A stretch of 17,071 nt of DNA, taken from NCBI GenBank assembly GCA_900551365.1, contig URVZ01000036.1, forward strand, positions 1-17,071. The letters run 5' to 3'. The position numbers were made by a program, and so were the translations under genes. This document shows positions 7,516-14,338 of the stretch, in pieces. Numbering within the stretch: position 1 is the first letter of the stretch; every line of letters begins with the position of its first letter. Below the pieces are notes generated by a model that did no database searches, had not been told where the DNA came from, and was given only the letters and a program-made list of their open reading frames with translations. The DNA comes from an uncultured Collinsella sp. Its GTDB lineage: Bacteria > Actinomycetota > Coriobacteriia > Coriobacteriales > Coriobacteriaceae.

Positions 7516-8316
7516 TTACGCCTGCTGCTCGGCAACGGCGGACTCGGCCTGGGCGCGCTGCTCGGCGGCCTCGCGCTCGAAGGTCTCAAAGCCGTTCTTG
7601 TCGATCCAGGGGATCAGCGAGGCGTCGTCCTCGCGCACGATGTGGCCCTTGACCATAACGTGGACGCGGTCGACATCCAGGTGCTCCAAGATGCGCGTGT
7701 TGTGTGTGATGATGAGCATGGAGCCGTCGCAGCTCTTGCGGTAGGCGTCCATGCCGTGGCTGACGGTGGAAAGGGCGTCGACGTCCAGGCCGGAGTCGGT
7801 TTCGTCCAGGATGGCGAGCTTGGGCTGCAGCAGCAGAAGCTGGAGCATCTCGACCTTCTTTTTCTCGCCGCCCGAGAAGCCCACGCCCAGCTCACGGTTG
7901 AGGTAGGCGGTGTCCATGTTGAGCTCGGCCGCGAGCTCCTTGACGCGACGGCGGAACTCCTTGCCCTTCATCTCCAGGCCGGGGCGGCCAGCGATGCTGG
8001 CACGCAAAAAGCTCGACAGCGGCACGCCCGGGATCTCGACCGGGGCCTGGAAGCTCAGAAACAGGCCGGCGCGCGAACGCTTGTCGGTGGTGAGCTCGGT
8101 GATGTCCTGGCCGTCAAAGACGATGCGGCCGTCGTTGACGGTATAGACGGAGTCGCCCATGACCAGGTGGCCGAGGGTGGACTTGCCGGCGCCGTTGGGG
8201 CCCATCAGCACGTGGGTCTCACCGGCGGCGACGTTGAGGTTGACATTGTGGAGGATGGTCTTCTCGTCCACGGAGGCGGTGAGACCATCGATGGAAAGCA
8301 GCGGATTTGCGCTCAT
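7516..8316 (-). CDS. sufC: SufC, ABC-type ATPase of the SUF system
   Basis: A 266-residue ABC ATPase that drives conformational changes of SufB-SufD during cluster assembly. Visible are Walker A GPNGAGKS (39-46), the Q-loop FLSFQAPVEIPGV (86-98), the SufC-type signature FSGGEKKK (147-154), Walker B LAILDE with E172, the D-loop SGLDVDAL, and the switch H205 in IITHNTRIL. The C-terminus has about 25 extra residues rich in Ala, Glu and Gln. The frame is open 10 codons further upstream, but the ATG at 8316-8314 is chosen because AGAGAGGGA precedes it and the SufC domain begins at once (LLSIDGL). It is the first gene of the operon and faces the divergent Rrf2 regulator. Sure. Confidence 0.96.
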   Translation of the reverse strand: MSANPLLSIDGLTASVDEKTILHNVNLNVAAGETHVLMGPNGAGKSTLGHLVMGDSVYTVNDGRIVFDGQDITELTTDKRSRAGLFLSFQAPVEIPGVPLSSFLRASIAGRPGLEMKGKEFRRRVKELAAELNMDTAYLNRELGVGFSGGEKKKVEMLQLLLLQPKLAILDETDSGLDVDALSTVSHGMDAYRKSCDGSMLIITHNTRILEHLDVDRVHVMVKGHIVREDDASLIPWIDKNGFETFEREAAEQRAQAESAVAEQQA

Positions 8317-8380
8317 GCTGTCCCTCTCTGTATATGGTGTACTCATAGGTGTACTAAACCCTAGGAATCTTCTCGGAATA

Positions 8381-8408
8381 AAGTTACTATGGGTTCGGCG
8401 TTAGTCAA
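8381..8408 (-). promoter_or_regulatory. Probable sufC promoter
   Basis: On the minus strand TTGACT (8408-8403) is followed after 16 bases by TAACTT (8386-8381). The -35 is good and the -10 weak, as expected for a regulated promoter. It lies about 65 bases ahead of the sufC start codon. Confidence 0.5.
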
Positions 8409-8424
8409 GGGAAAACCCGACTAA
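8401..8424. promoter_or_regulatory. Dyad overlapping the sufC -35, candidate operator
   Basis: TTAGTC at 8401-8406 is matched by GACTAA at 8419-8424, with a GGGAAAACCC core one base off centre. The left arm overlaps the predicted sufC -35. Rrf2-family repressors bind dyads placed like this, but the assignment to this regulator is inference. Confidence 0.45.
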
Positions 8425-8444
8425 TCCACTCGACTTTTCTAGAT

Positions 8445-8520
8445 GTGGGACAAAATAACAAGGTTTGTTTGTCCCACTTACTTAAGATTTGGGACAAACA
8501 GACCTGGTTATGTTGTCCCA
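8445..8520. promoter_or_regulatory. Two similar 31-bp dyads, candidate operators of the Rrf2 regulator gene
   Basis: Dyad 1 has perfect arms GTGGGACAAA (8445-8454) and TTTGTCCCAC (8468-8477). Dyad 2 has arms TGGGACAA (8490-8497) and TTGTCCCA (8513-8520). Taken from the shared TGGG to CCCA, both are 31 bp, share the central AC..GGTT letters as well as the arms, and are shifted by exactly 44 bp. They end 20 bases before the regulator start codon, over the place where its promoter must be. They do not look like a terminator: there are two of them and neither has a U tract. Confidence 0.6.
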
Positions 8521-8540
8521 GATGCGATGGGAGGGTAGGT

Positions 8541-8972
8541 ATGCTCATTTCTTCCAAGGGCCGCTATGCCCTCCGGCTGATGATCTATATCGCGGCGCTG
8601 GGCGACGCCGAGGGCAAGATTGCCTTGCGCGAGGTTGCCGACCGTGAGCATATCTCACAAAAGTATTTGGAGCAGCTGGTTCGTCCGCTTATGAAGGCGG
8701 GCCTGCTTAAGAGCGTGCGCGGCAAGGGCGGCGGCTACATGATGGCCAAGGATCCAGCCGAGGTGCGTGCCGGCGACATCCTGCGCGCCGTCGAGGGCAG
8801 CACGGCGCCCGTGGCGTGCGACGGCATCGACAACAGCTGCACCCGCAGCGATTTGTGCTCGACCGTCAAGTTCTGGCGCGGCCTGGACGACGTGATCGAA
8901 AAGTACGTCGACGGCGTGACGTTGGCCGACCTGGCCGCCGTCCCCGAAATCAACTTTGACATTAAGCTGTAG
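8541..8972 (+). CDS. Rrf2-family transcriptional regulator, probable Fe-S sensor of the suf operon
   Basis: A 143-residue Rrf2 protein. It begins in the family way (MLISSKGRYALRLMIYIA), followed by a winged helix with the recognition region HISQKYLEQLVRPLMKAGLLKSVRGKGGGY (37-66). The sensor region has C93, C100 and C106 (PVACDGIDNSCTRSDLCSTV), placed like the three cluster-binding cysteines of IscR but with C-x6-C-x5-C rather than C-x5-C-x5-C spacing. The frame is open from 8445, but the ATG at 8541 is preceded by GGGAGGGT and gives the exact family start. It is divergent from sufC, so regulation of suf and of itself is very likely. Whether it represses or activates cannot be read from sequence. 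Other Rrf2 members (NsrR, RirA, CymR) respond to NO, iron or cysteine, so the signal is not proven. Confidence 0.93.
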   Translation: MLISSKGRYALRLMIYIAALGDAEGKIALREVADREHISQKYLEQLVRPLMKAGLLKSVRGKGGGYMMAKDPAEVRAGDILRAVEGSTAPVACDGIDNSCTRSDLCSTVKFWRGLDDVIEKYVDGVTLADLAAVPEINFDIKL

Positions 8973-8980
8973 GGGTGCAA

Positions 8981-9268
8981 ATGGCATCTCTCGACAAGGT
9001 GTACAAGCAAATCGAAGTTTTTGCTCGGGAATGTGACGCCGAGAAGGTCGTGTTGTTTGGTTCTCGTGCTCGAGGCGACAACTTGCCCAAGAGCGATATT
9101 GACATCGCCGTAGCAGGTTGCCGGGATTTCGGCCGTTTCTCATATTTGATCGAGGAACATCTTGATACTCTTTTAGATGTAGATGTCGTCAATCTCGACG
9201 AGTCCCTATCGCAGCAATTGCTCGATGAGATTGCCAAGGATGGTGTGATTCTGTATGAAAAAATATGA
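8981..9268 (+). CDS. mntA: MNT-domain nucleotidyltransferase, MntA-type antitoxin
   Basis: A 95-residue minimal nucleotidyltransferase. The motif GSRARGD (27-33) followed by S38-D39-I40-D41 gives the pol-beta-fold pattern GSx10DxD, and a third acidic residue, D68, is in LDVDVVNL. In type VII systems such a protein AMPylates its HEPN partner to neutralise it. The ATG at 8981 is chosen; its ribosome site AGGGG (8971-8975) overlaps the TAG stop of the Rrf2 gene, so the pair is probably co-transcribed with the regulator. A GTG at 8975 is possible but would lie on the ribosome site. It overlaps the next gene by 14 bases, normal for this pair. The family call is strong; the antitoxin role follows from the partner gene. 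Confidence 0.88.
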   Translation: MASLDKVYKQIEVFARECDAEKVVLFGSRARGDNLPKSDIDIAVAGCRDFGRFSYLIEEHLDTLLDVDVVNLDESLSQQLLDEIAKDGVILYEKI

Positions 9269-9674
9269 GAACTTTGTTAGCGCCTTGGCGAATCTTGAGG
9301 ATGCGCCCAATCAGGATCTCAACAATGATTTTGTTCAGAGTGGATTGATTAATAAGTTCAATCTTCAATTTGAACTGAGCTGGAAGCTCCTTAAGCGTCT
9401 GCTCGAGTATGAGGGCGCCACGCTTGCCGCGTCGGGGTCTCCTCGTGCCATCTTGAAGGAGTCCTACCGATTCTACGACTTTATTGATGAGGCAGCCTGG
9501 CTGGATATGCTCAGAGACCGCAATACGAACGTCCATATCTACGACAACAAGCTCGCTCAAGATTTGATTCAGCGCATCTTGAACGTCTATATTCCCGCTT
9601 TCTGTCAGTTGAGAGACGGGCTGACGAAACGTTACGGCGAGCTTCTGTTGGCGCCCGACGACCAGTTTGTCTAA
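9255..9674 (+). CDS. hepT: HEPN-domain protein of the HI0074 family, HepT-type toxin
   Basis: A 139-residue all-helical HEPN protein (nucleotidyltransferase substrate-binding family). The HEPN signature appears as R89-N-T-N-V-H94-I-Y96, fitting the Rx4HxY form in which the arginine and histidine form the RNase site and the tyrosine is the AMPylation target of MntA. The front part FNLQFELSWKLLKRLLEYEG (35-54) is typical of HI0074 relatives. The ATG at 9255 lies inside the end of the nucleotidyltransferase gene. RNase toxicity is known for HepT of Shewanella. HI0074-type members are more divergent, so toxicity here is inferred. No terminator with a U tract follows; a GTTGTTG/CAACAAC dyad lies at 9717-9732. 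Confidence 0.87.
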   Translation: MKKYENFVSALANLEDAPNQDLNNDFVQSGLINKFNLQFELSWKLLKRLLEYEGATLAASGSPRAILKESYRFYDFIDEAAWLDMLRDRNTNVHIYDNKLAQDLIQRILNVYIPAFCQLRDGLTKRYGELLLAPDDQFV

Positions 9675-9716
9675 TTCCTTAAGATTTCGCGGAGGGTTGT
9701 TGCCGTTTACCGAGGG

Positions 9717-9732
9717 GTTGTTGTGCAACAAC
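9717..9732. repeat. Short dyad between hepT and the secreted-protein gene
   Basis: GTTGTTG (9717-9723) and CAACAAC (9726-9732) form a 7-bp dyad with a 2-base centre. A GGGTTGTTG copy also occurs just upstream near 9694-9702. It has no U tract, so it is more likely a protein site than a terminator. Confidence 0.3.
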
Positions 9733-9802
9733 GGGCGAGCTGCAATACTTATTTCTATCTTTGCAAACTGCACTTTAACTATACCAATGCAGGGAGGATC
9801 TT

Positions 9803-10387
9803 ATGCAGCCCAAGCATTCTGCTATTGTCGCGGGCCTGACGCTGGCGCTTTCGTTTGGCGCCGTTACCGCGCCCGCGCCCGCCGCTGCCGAGGAGCCCAC
9901 GCCGGGCGTTGCCTCGGATGCCACCGATATCGATAAGGGTCTCTACACCCAGCAGTCCTTCTCAGGCGTGCTGAGGTCGGTCCAGGGCGTTTCGTTTGTC
10001 AACGTGACTCCCGAGATGAAGTACTTTACCAAGTACGAGAGCCATGGTAACTACAACCAGGGCTTTTCGTACGGTGACGGCTATAACGCGTTGGGCTATT
10101 ACCAGTTCGACCGCCGCTGGTCGCTCATTCCGTTTATGAAGCAGGTCTACAACTACAGCCCCGAAAAATACAGCATGCTCAAGGATGCGATTGATCGCGG
10201 CAGCGAGATTTCCAACACGAGCAATGCCATGTACGAGAACGGTCAGCTCACCGAGTTGGGCCGTATTGCGCAGGAGGCCTTCCAGGGTGCTTACAACACC
10301 GATCCTGTTGAGTTCTCAGCACTTCAAGATGCTTATGCGTACAACTCGTACTATGCGGTGTTAGCGCCGGGCGATTTTAGCCGCTAA
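9803..10387 (+). CDS. Secreted, lysozyme-like surface protein, 3' end replaced by the IS21 element
   Basis: The 194-residue frame starts at the ATG at 9803 after GGGAGG (9792-9797). Residues 1-29 are a signal peptide: K4, a hydrophobic stretch IVAGLTLALSFGAV, and a likely cut after APAAA-29 before EEPT. The mature part is rich in Tyr, Asn and Gly and has YFTKYESHGNYNQGFSYGDG followed by YNALGYYQFDRRWSLIPFM. This looks like the active-site region of a lysozyme-like or VgrG-related hydrolase fold, with the Glu of YESHG as candidate catalytic residue; that is a resemblance, not a firm assignment. The native coding sequence reaches 10358. The last 9 codons (VLAPGDFSR) and the stop come from the left end of the IS21 element, so the original gene was longer. 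No continuation is seen beyond the element. Whether the stump is secreted or active is unknown. Confidence 0.75.
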   Translation: MQPKHSAIVAGLTLALSFGAVTAPAPAAAEEPTPGVASDATDIDKGLYTQQSFSGVLRSVQGVSFVNVTPEMKYFTKYESHGNYNQGFSYGDGYNALGYYQFDRRWSLIPFMKQVYNYSPEKYSMLKDAIDRGSEISNTSNAMYENGQLTELGRIAQEAFQGAYNTDPVEFSALQDAYAYNSYYAVLAPGDFSR

Positions 10388-10433
10388 TAGTCAAACTATT
10401 TTGACCAATCCCGGTCACCGAATAATGGCCACC
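10359..10433 (+). repeat. Left terminal inverted repeat of the IS21 element
   Basis: By eye, about 51 of 75 positions match the inverted right end with no gaps. Sub-motifs TTTAGCC, ATAGTC and TTGACCAATCCCGG recur at the same offsets, like the multiple terminal repeats bound by IS21 transposases. The first bases supply the new stop codon of the interrupted gene. Confidence 0.85.
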
Positions 10434-10495
10434 GTGCCTCCCCGCCGCCACTACGCTGGTGGTGCCAACACGCCGGCGTTAGGAGGACCATTGAG

Positions 10496-11803
10496 GTGAA
10501 CGAGAGACACGATGACCTACAGGAGATTATAGACGCGGCGCTCCGGGAGATGGCCGCGGAGGAGGGCGACGGGTTCGACCCGCAGGCATGCAACCTCGCG
10601 GAGTTCTGCAGGAGGACGGGGCTCACCCGCTCCCGTGCGAGGACGGTCAGGGCACACGGGTTCAGGGCCCTGCCCCACGGGAACAGCGGGAGGAGGGCCG
10701 CGCCGGGCGTGCTCGCCGGCCACACCGGCCTGGTGGACGACCTCCTGCGGAAGGGCGTCACCAACTCGCAGGTGATATTCGAGCGGCTGCTCGGCCAGGG
10801 CTACGCCGGCGGCCTCACCACGGTGAAGACCTATATCGCCGCGCACCGGGACCTCGTGCCCGCGAAGAGGCGGCAGGTGGCCCCGCAGGGCTGCCGCGGG
10901 CAGCGCTTCAGGACGGCGCCCGGAGAGGCCTACCAGATGGACTGGGGCTTCGTCGCGGTCGAGCGCCCCGGCGGCGAGCGGGCGCGGATCGCCTGCTTCG
11001 CCATGGTCTGCCACCATTGCGGGAGCGCCCACGTCGAGTTCTTCCCGAACGCGCGCCAGGAGAACCTCCTCATCGGGATGCTGCACGCGTTCTCGGCGCT
11101 GGGCGTGCCCGCGACCGTGCTCACCGACAACATGAAGAGCGTGGTCGTCCGCCGCGATGCCGACGGCCGGCCCGTCTGGCAGGCCGACTACGCCGAGTTC
11201 ATGGGCGTCGTCGGCTTCCGCACCAGGCTGTGCAGGCCGCGCCACCCCTATACGAAGGGCAAGGTGGAGAGGCTCGTCCGCTTCGTGAAGGGGAACTTCC
11301 TCGCGGGAAGGTCCTTTACCGACCTTGACGCCCTCAACCGGGAGGCCGCCCTCTGGTGCGCCAAGCAGGGAGGCCGTTGGCGGCGCCCGGCGGCATGCGT
11401 CCCGATGCGCGAGCACGAGGCGGCGTGCTCGGCGAACACCAGGCCGCTCGAGGTCACGGCCGAGGTCGAGCGGTACCTGTGCCCGCGCCGGAAGATCTCC
11501 TTCGACGGCTTCGTGAGCTTCGAGGGGCACCGCTACGGCGTGCCCTACTGGTACGGCCGCCGCGAGTGCAGGGTGAGCCGGGAGGGGCGCGTGGTGCACA
11601 TATACAGCGACGACCTCTCCCGCGAGCTCGTCGCCCACGCCGTCGGCGCCGGCGCCGACAGCTGGTGCGAGGGCCAGTGGGAGACATCGCCGGCGCAGCC
11701 CGAGGAGCTGCCGACCCAGCCGGTCGGGACCGTGGTCGAGCAGATCGCCCCGCCCCGTGCGAAGCCCGGTTTCGAGAGGTTCGACTTCGGGAGGGCCGAA
11801 TGA
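10496..11803 (+). CDS. istA: IstA, DDE transposase of IS21 family
   Basis: A 435-residue DDE transposase that cuts and joins the IS ends together with IstB. An N-terminal helix-turn-helix region (LAEFCRRTGLTRSRARTVRAHG, about 34-55) precedes a second helical part (VIFERLLGQGYAGGLTTVKTYI). The catalytic triad is D149 (YQMDWGF), D211 (VLTDNMKSVV) and E258 (PYTKGKVERLVRFVKGNF). A C-terminal beta-rich domain (ISFDGFVSFEGHRYGVP) follows, as in the family. The start is the GTG at 10496, with AGGAGG at 10481-10486. The gene overlaps istB at ATGATG. No frameshift or stop interrupts it. Confidence 0.94.
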   Translation: MNERHDDLQEIIDAALREMAAEEGDGFDPQACNLAEFCRRTGLTRSRARTVRAHGFRALPHGNSGRRAAPGVLAGHTGLVDDLLRKGVTNSQVIFERLLGQGYAGGLTTVKTYIAAHRDLVPAKRRQVAPQGCRGQRFRTAPGEAYQMDWGFVAVERPGGERARIACFAMVCHHCGSAHVEFFPNARQENLLIGMLHAFSALGVPATVLTDNMKSVVVRRDADGRPVWQADYAEFMGVVGFRTRLCRPRHPYTKGKVERLVRFVKGNFLAGRSFTDLDALNREAALWCAKQGGRWRRPAACVPMREHEAACSANTRPLEVTAEVERYLCPRRKISFDGFVSFEGHRYGVPYWYGRRECRVSREGRVVHIYSDDLSRELVAHAVGAGADSWCEGQWETSPAQPEELPTQPVGTVVEQIAPPRAKPGFERFDFGRAE

Positions 11804-12627
11804 TGGCGGGCGCGGGGGCGAGCCCCTACGAGCTCGCGAGCGACGCCGCGTCGAGGCTCGGGATCGCCGTCGGGGCGGAGGAGCTCGCGACCCTCGCCTC
11901 GGACCTCGACCTCGGCGACGGGGAGATGGCCGCCGTGGCCGCCACCTTCTCCTACCTTGCGGAGAAGAGGAGGCTCGCCTCCATCGAGACGCTGCTGAGG
12001 CTGAGCAGGCTGCCCAGGCGCGAGCCCAAGACCTTCGAGGGCTTCGACTTCTCCAGGATCCAGGGCCGGGACGCGGCCGCGCTGGGCAAGCTCCCGTCGC
12101 TGGCCGACCTCTACGCGCACCGCAACGTCGCCTTCGTCGGGCCCGGCGGCATAGGGAAGACGCACCTCGCGCAGGCCTACGGGCGCGAGTGCTGCATGCG
12201 GGGGCTCAAGACCTACTACATAAAGGCGACCGAGCTCAGGGACAGGTTCCAGAAGGCCGTCCAGCGGGGAAACACCTCGCGGGTCGTCTCCTCGCTCGTC
12301 AAGCCGTCGTGCCTCATCGTGGACGAGGTGGGGAGATGCGTCTACGACAGGCCGTGCACCGACCTGTTCTTCGATGTCGTCGACAGGCGCTACGAGAAGG
12401 AGGGGCCGAACGCGATGGTCCTTACGAGTAACATCGCCCCGAGCGGGTGGGATGAGTTCTTCACGGGCGACGACACGCTCCTCTGCGCCCTCGACAGGCT
12501 GTTCGACAAGGCGTCGGTGTTCGTGATGCGGGGCCCGAGCTACCGCGGCAGGGGGCTCGACACCTACTCGGTGGAGGCCGTCCCCCAGGCGGTGAAGGTG
12601 AGGGGGATCCAGCCCGAGGGGATGTAG
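11800..12627 (+). CDS. istB: IstB, AAA+ ATPase helper of IS21 transposition
   Basis: A 275-residue AAA+ ATPase that selects target DNA and stimulates IstA. Visible are Walker A GPGGIGKT (114-121), Walker B CLIVDEVG (171-178), sensor-1 region MVLTSNIAPSGW, and a C-terminal arginine-rich part (MRGPSYRGRGLDTYSV). The frame extends far upstream inside istA, but the start is at the double ATG 11800/11803 at the istA stop. GGGAGGG at 11789-11795 is a ribosome site that fits either; 11803 has the better spacing. Overlap with the istA stop indicates coupled translation. It ends about 107 bases before the right end of the element. Confidence 0.94.
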   Translation: MMAGAGASPYELASDAASRLGIAVGAEELATLASDLDLGDGEMAAVAATFSYLAEKRRLASIETLLRLSRLPRREPKTFEGFDFSRIQGRDAAALGKLPSLADLYAHRNVAFVGPGGIGKTHLAQAYGRECCMRGLKTYYIKATELRDRFQKAVQRGNTSRVVSSLVKPSCLIVDEVGRCVYDRPCTDLFFDVVDRRYEKEGPNAMVLTSNIAPSGWDEFFTGDDTLLCALDRLFDKASVFVMRGPSYRGRGLDTYSVEAVPQAVKVRGIQPEGM

Positions 12628-12659
12628 GGAAGCGATAGGAAAGTCATAGATGCGGGCGT

Positions 12660-12734
12660 GTTGGCTAAAATGGGTCGGCCGGGATTGGTCAATCTCGGCC
12701 GACTATATTTGGCTAAATTATTCCGACGCTAACA
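12660..12734 (-). repeat. Right terminal inverted repeat of the IS21 element
   Basis: Inverted counterpart of the left end. Inside it, GTCGGCCG (12674-12681) and CGGCCGAC (12696-12703) plus GATT/AATC form a 30-base hairpin with one mismatch. TTGGCTAAA and TTTGGCTAAAT occur as direct copies on either side of it. These repeated units are likely transposase binding sites. Confidence 0.85.
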
Positions 12735-12787
12735 TTAGATTGGATAGGGGTCTAGGGTTAATACCGATTACCTATCGCCGGCTTCAG

Positions 12788-12830
12788 AAAAACGGCTCCC
12801 GATCTCATTGTGAAATCGGGAGCCGTTTGT
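12788..12830 (-). terminator. Strong rho-independent terminator of the beta-glucoside operon
   Basis: A 14-bp perfect stem (12790-12803 with 12815-12828, loop 11) is built on AACGGCTCCCGAT. On the minus strand it is followed by TTTTTC. It lies about 100 bases past the PTS gene stop. The plus-strand side has only TTTGTGT, so it may act weakly in that direction too. The rest of 12735-12928 holds nothing else that I can identify. Confidence 0.88.
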
Positions 12831-12928
12831 GTCTTAGGAATCTGAACGGATTAATCGAGTTCCTAAGAGGCTTCTCTGATGCTTGCTAATGGCCTGCCAA
12901 GGATGTTCCAGATGCAAACGATAAGCCT

Positions 12929-14329
12929 CTACTCAATATAGTTGGGGTTCTTCTTGATAATCACGCGCGCAGCGATGAACGAGACGACGATGGCGATGGC
13001 GGCGACGACACATGCCAGCACGAAGTTGCCCATGGATCCGTCGGGAGCGATAAAGATGAGCGCCGAAAGAAGGCCGGGACATGCTTCAGCAACATACTCC
13101 TTCAGAACAAAGATGCCTGCAGGGAGTCCAGCGCAGAGCGCGCCGATTGCCGTGCCGACAAGCAGGCGGGGACGCTCGATGAGGCAACCGTAGAACGCGG
13201 GCTCGGTTACGCCACAGAGTGCGGTGACGGCAACCGTGGTGACCATACCCCTCTTCTCCTTGTTTCCCTTCATGGCAGTTGCCAGGGCGAGGCTCGTGCC
13301 GCCAATGCAGAGGTTCGAGATGAATCCAAAGATAATGGGTGCCCAACCGAGCTGCGCCAGGCTCGTAACTTCGATTGCGATGTAAGCCTTATCGAGACCG
13401 AGCATGACGAAATAGGGGTTAAGGGCTGCCAGGATCGGAGTAGCGATAAATGCCACGTTGTCCATAAGCCACGTGACGGCATCGCTCAGCGCGTAGCCCA
13501 TCATGCTGCCAGCGGGGCCAAGGATAATCAGCTCGACGGGCACGACGATGACCATGGTGAGCAGCGGCTTCAAGAACAGTTTGGTAACGTCGGGAATGAT
13601 CTTCTGAAGTCCGCGATCGACAAAGTACATGAACACGACGCCCAGTACGATGGGTACTACCGTGCTCGAGTAGTCGTTCGTCGGGATGGGAATTCCAAGA
13701 AAGTCGAGGCCCTCGGCGCCGCTAATGGACGAGCTGATCATGATTGCGCCCAGCAATGCGCCCATGATGGGCTGCATCTTCATGACGGCGGCGAGCTGGT
13801 AGCCAAGATAAACGGGCAGGAAGCTAAACGAAGCGCTGAAAATCGCCAGCAGGACCTGGGCGGTTCCGCTATCGGTGCTCAATCCGCAATAATTGACCAA
13901 GAGATTCTTGATCGAAAGAATGAGTCCGCCAACGATGAGTGCCGGAACGATGGGCATGAATACCTGTGCGGAGACGTTTCCGAATTTCTCGATCAAACCC
14001 ATGGCGGTGTTGCCGCTTTTGATGCTCTCTGCAAGGTCTTTGGCGGTTTGGGCATCGTCGGCAACTGTGCCGCCGCCGACTTCGATTCCCGTGAAGTCAA
14101 GGAAGTCGTTGTAAGCTTCGGTGACGTTGGGGCCGATGATTACCTGAAGCTGCCCTCCGCTGACAACTGCCCCGAGCGCCTGGTCTGCCGACTTGGCGAG
14201 TTGGAGGTCGATAATCGAGGTGTCTCGTGCATCGATGCGAAGACGCGTTGCACAATGAGTTACCGATGAAATGTTTTCTTTGCCGCCAACAGCTTTTAGG
14301 ACTGTTTCGGACATTGCCTGGTATTTCAT
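12929..14329 (-). CDS. PTS system beta-glucoside-type EIIBC permease
   Basis: A 466-residue sugar permease that imports and phosphorylates its substrate. The N-terminal EIIB domain (about 1-85) has the phosphocysteine C26 in SSVTHCATRLRI. From about residue 108 the EIIC domain follows, with many hydrophobic segments (for example PIVPALIVGGLILSI, PVYLGYQLAAVM, MVIVVPVELIILG) and the family motif CGVTEPAFYG, thought to lie at the sugar site. The EIIA domain that follows EIIC in many beta-glucoside permeases is absent, so phosphate must come from an EIIA encoded elsewhere. The start ATG (14329-14327) has AGGAG 8 bases before it, 9 bases after the stop of the GH1 gene. Beta-glucoside specificity is inferred from the family and the neighbour; other glucose-superfamily sugars (trehalose, sucrose, N-acetylglucosamine) cannot be fully excluded. 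Confidence 0.9.
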   Translation of the reverse strand: MKYQAMSETVLKAVGGKENISSVTHCATRLRIDARDTSIIDLQLAKSADQALGAVVSGGQLQVIIGPNVTEAYNDFLDFTGIEVGGGTVADDAQTAKDLAESIKSGNTAMGLIEKFGNVSAQVFMPIVPALIVGGLILSIKNLLVNYCGLSTDSGTAQVLLAIFSASFSFLPVYLGYQLAAVMKMQPIMGALLGAIMISSSISGAEGLDFLGIPIPTNDYSSTVVPIVLGVVFMYFVDRGLQKIIPDVTKLFLKPLLTMVIVVPVELIILGPAGSMMGYALSDAVTWLMDNVAFIATPILAALNPYFVMLGLDKAYIAIEVTSLAQLGWAPIIFGFISNLCIGGTSLALATAMKGNKEKRGMVTTVAVTALCGVTEPAFYGCLIERPRLLVGTAIGALCAGLPAGIFVLKEYVAEACPGLLSALIFIAPDGSMGNFVLACVVAAIAIVVSFIAARVIIKKNPNYIE

Positions 14330-14338
14330 CTCTTTCTC

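Larger units (their letters stand above)
10359..12734 (+). mobile_element. Complete IS21-family insertion sequence
   Basis: The 2376-bp element has ends TGTTAGCG (10359) and CGCTAACA (to 12734), the 5'-TG...CA-3' form of IS21. The two ends align without gaps for 75 bases, with the best block TTGACCAATCCCGG identical at 10401-10414 and, inverted, at 12679-12692. It carries istA and istB in the usual order, and both look intact. Its codon use is markedly richer in G+C than the flanking beta-glucoside genes. The bases next to the ends (CTATGCGG on the left, TTAGATTG on the right) show no target duplication. Confidence 0.92.

Noticed and set aside
3465..8364. Several plus-strand open frames opposite the suf genes (for example 4886-5494, 5513-6241, 6280-7341, 7642-8364)
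   Set aside because: They lie wholly or almost wholly antisense to well-conserved Suf proteins and show the composition expected of shadow frames.
8445..8520. Terminator hairpins between sufC and the regulator
   Set aside because: Neither dyad is followed by a U tract, there are two similar ones at fixed spacing, and no gene ends there because the flanking genes diverge.
10517..11638. Minus-strand open frame inside istA
   Set aside because: It is antisense to an intact DDE transposase with all catalytic residues; no independent evidence supports it.
11356..11799. Upstream extension of the istB frame into istA
   Set aside because: The conserved IstB N-terminus begins at the double ATG near 11800 with a ribosome site; the extension is istA read in another frame.
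10401..12692. IS ends at the identical TTGACCAATCCCGG blocks
   Set aside because: This was my first choice, but similarity continues outward for exactly 42 bases on both sides without gaps and ends at TG...CA, so the blocks are inner parts of longer terminal repeats.
12650..12889. Small plus-strand frame over the IS right end and the terminator
   Set aside because: It spans the terminal repeat and a strong hairpin, has no ribosome site and no recognisable protein.
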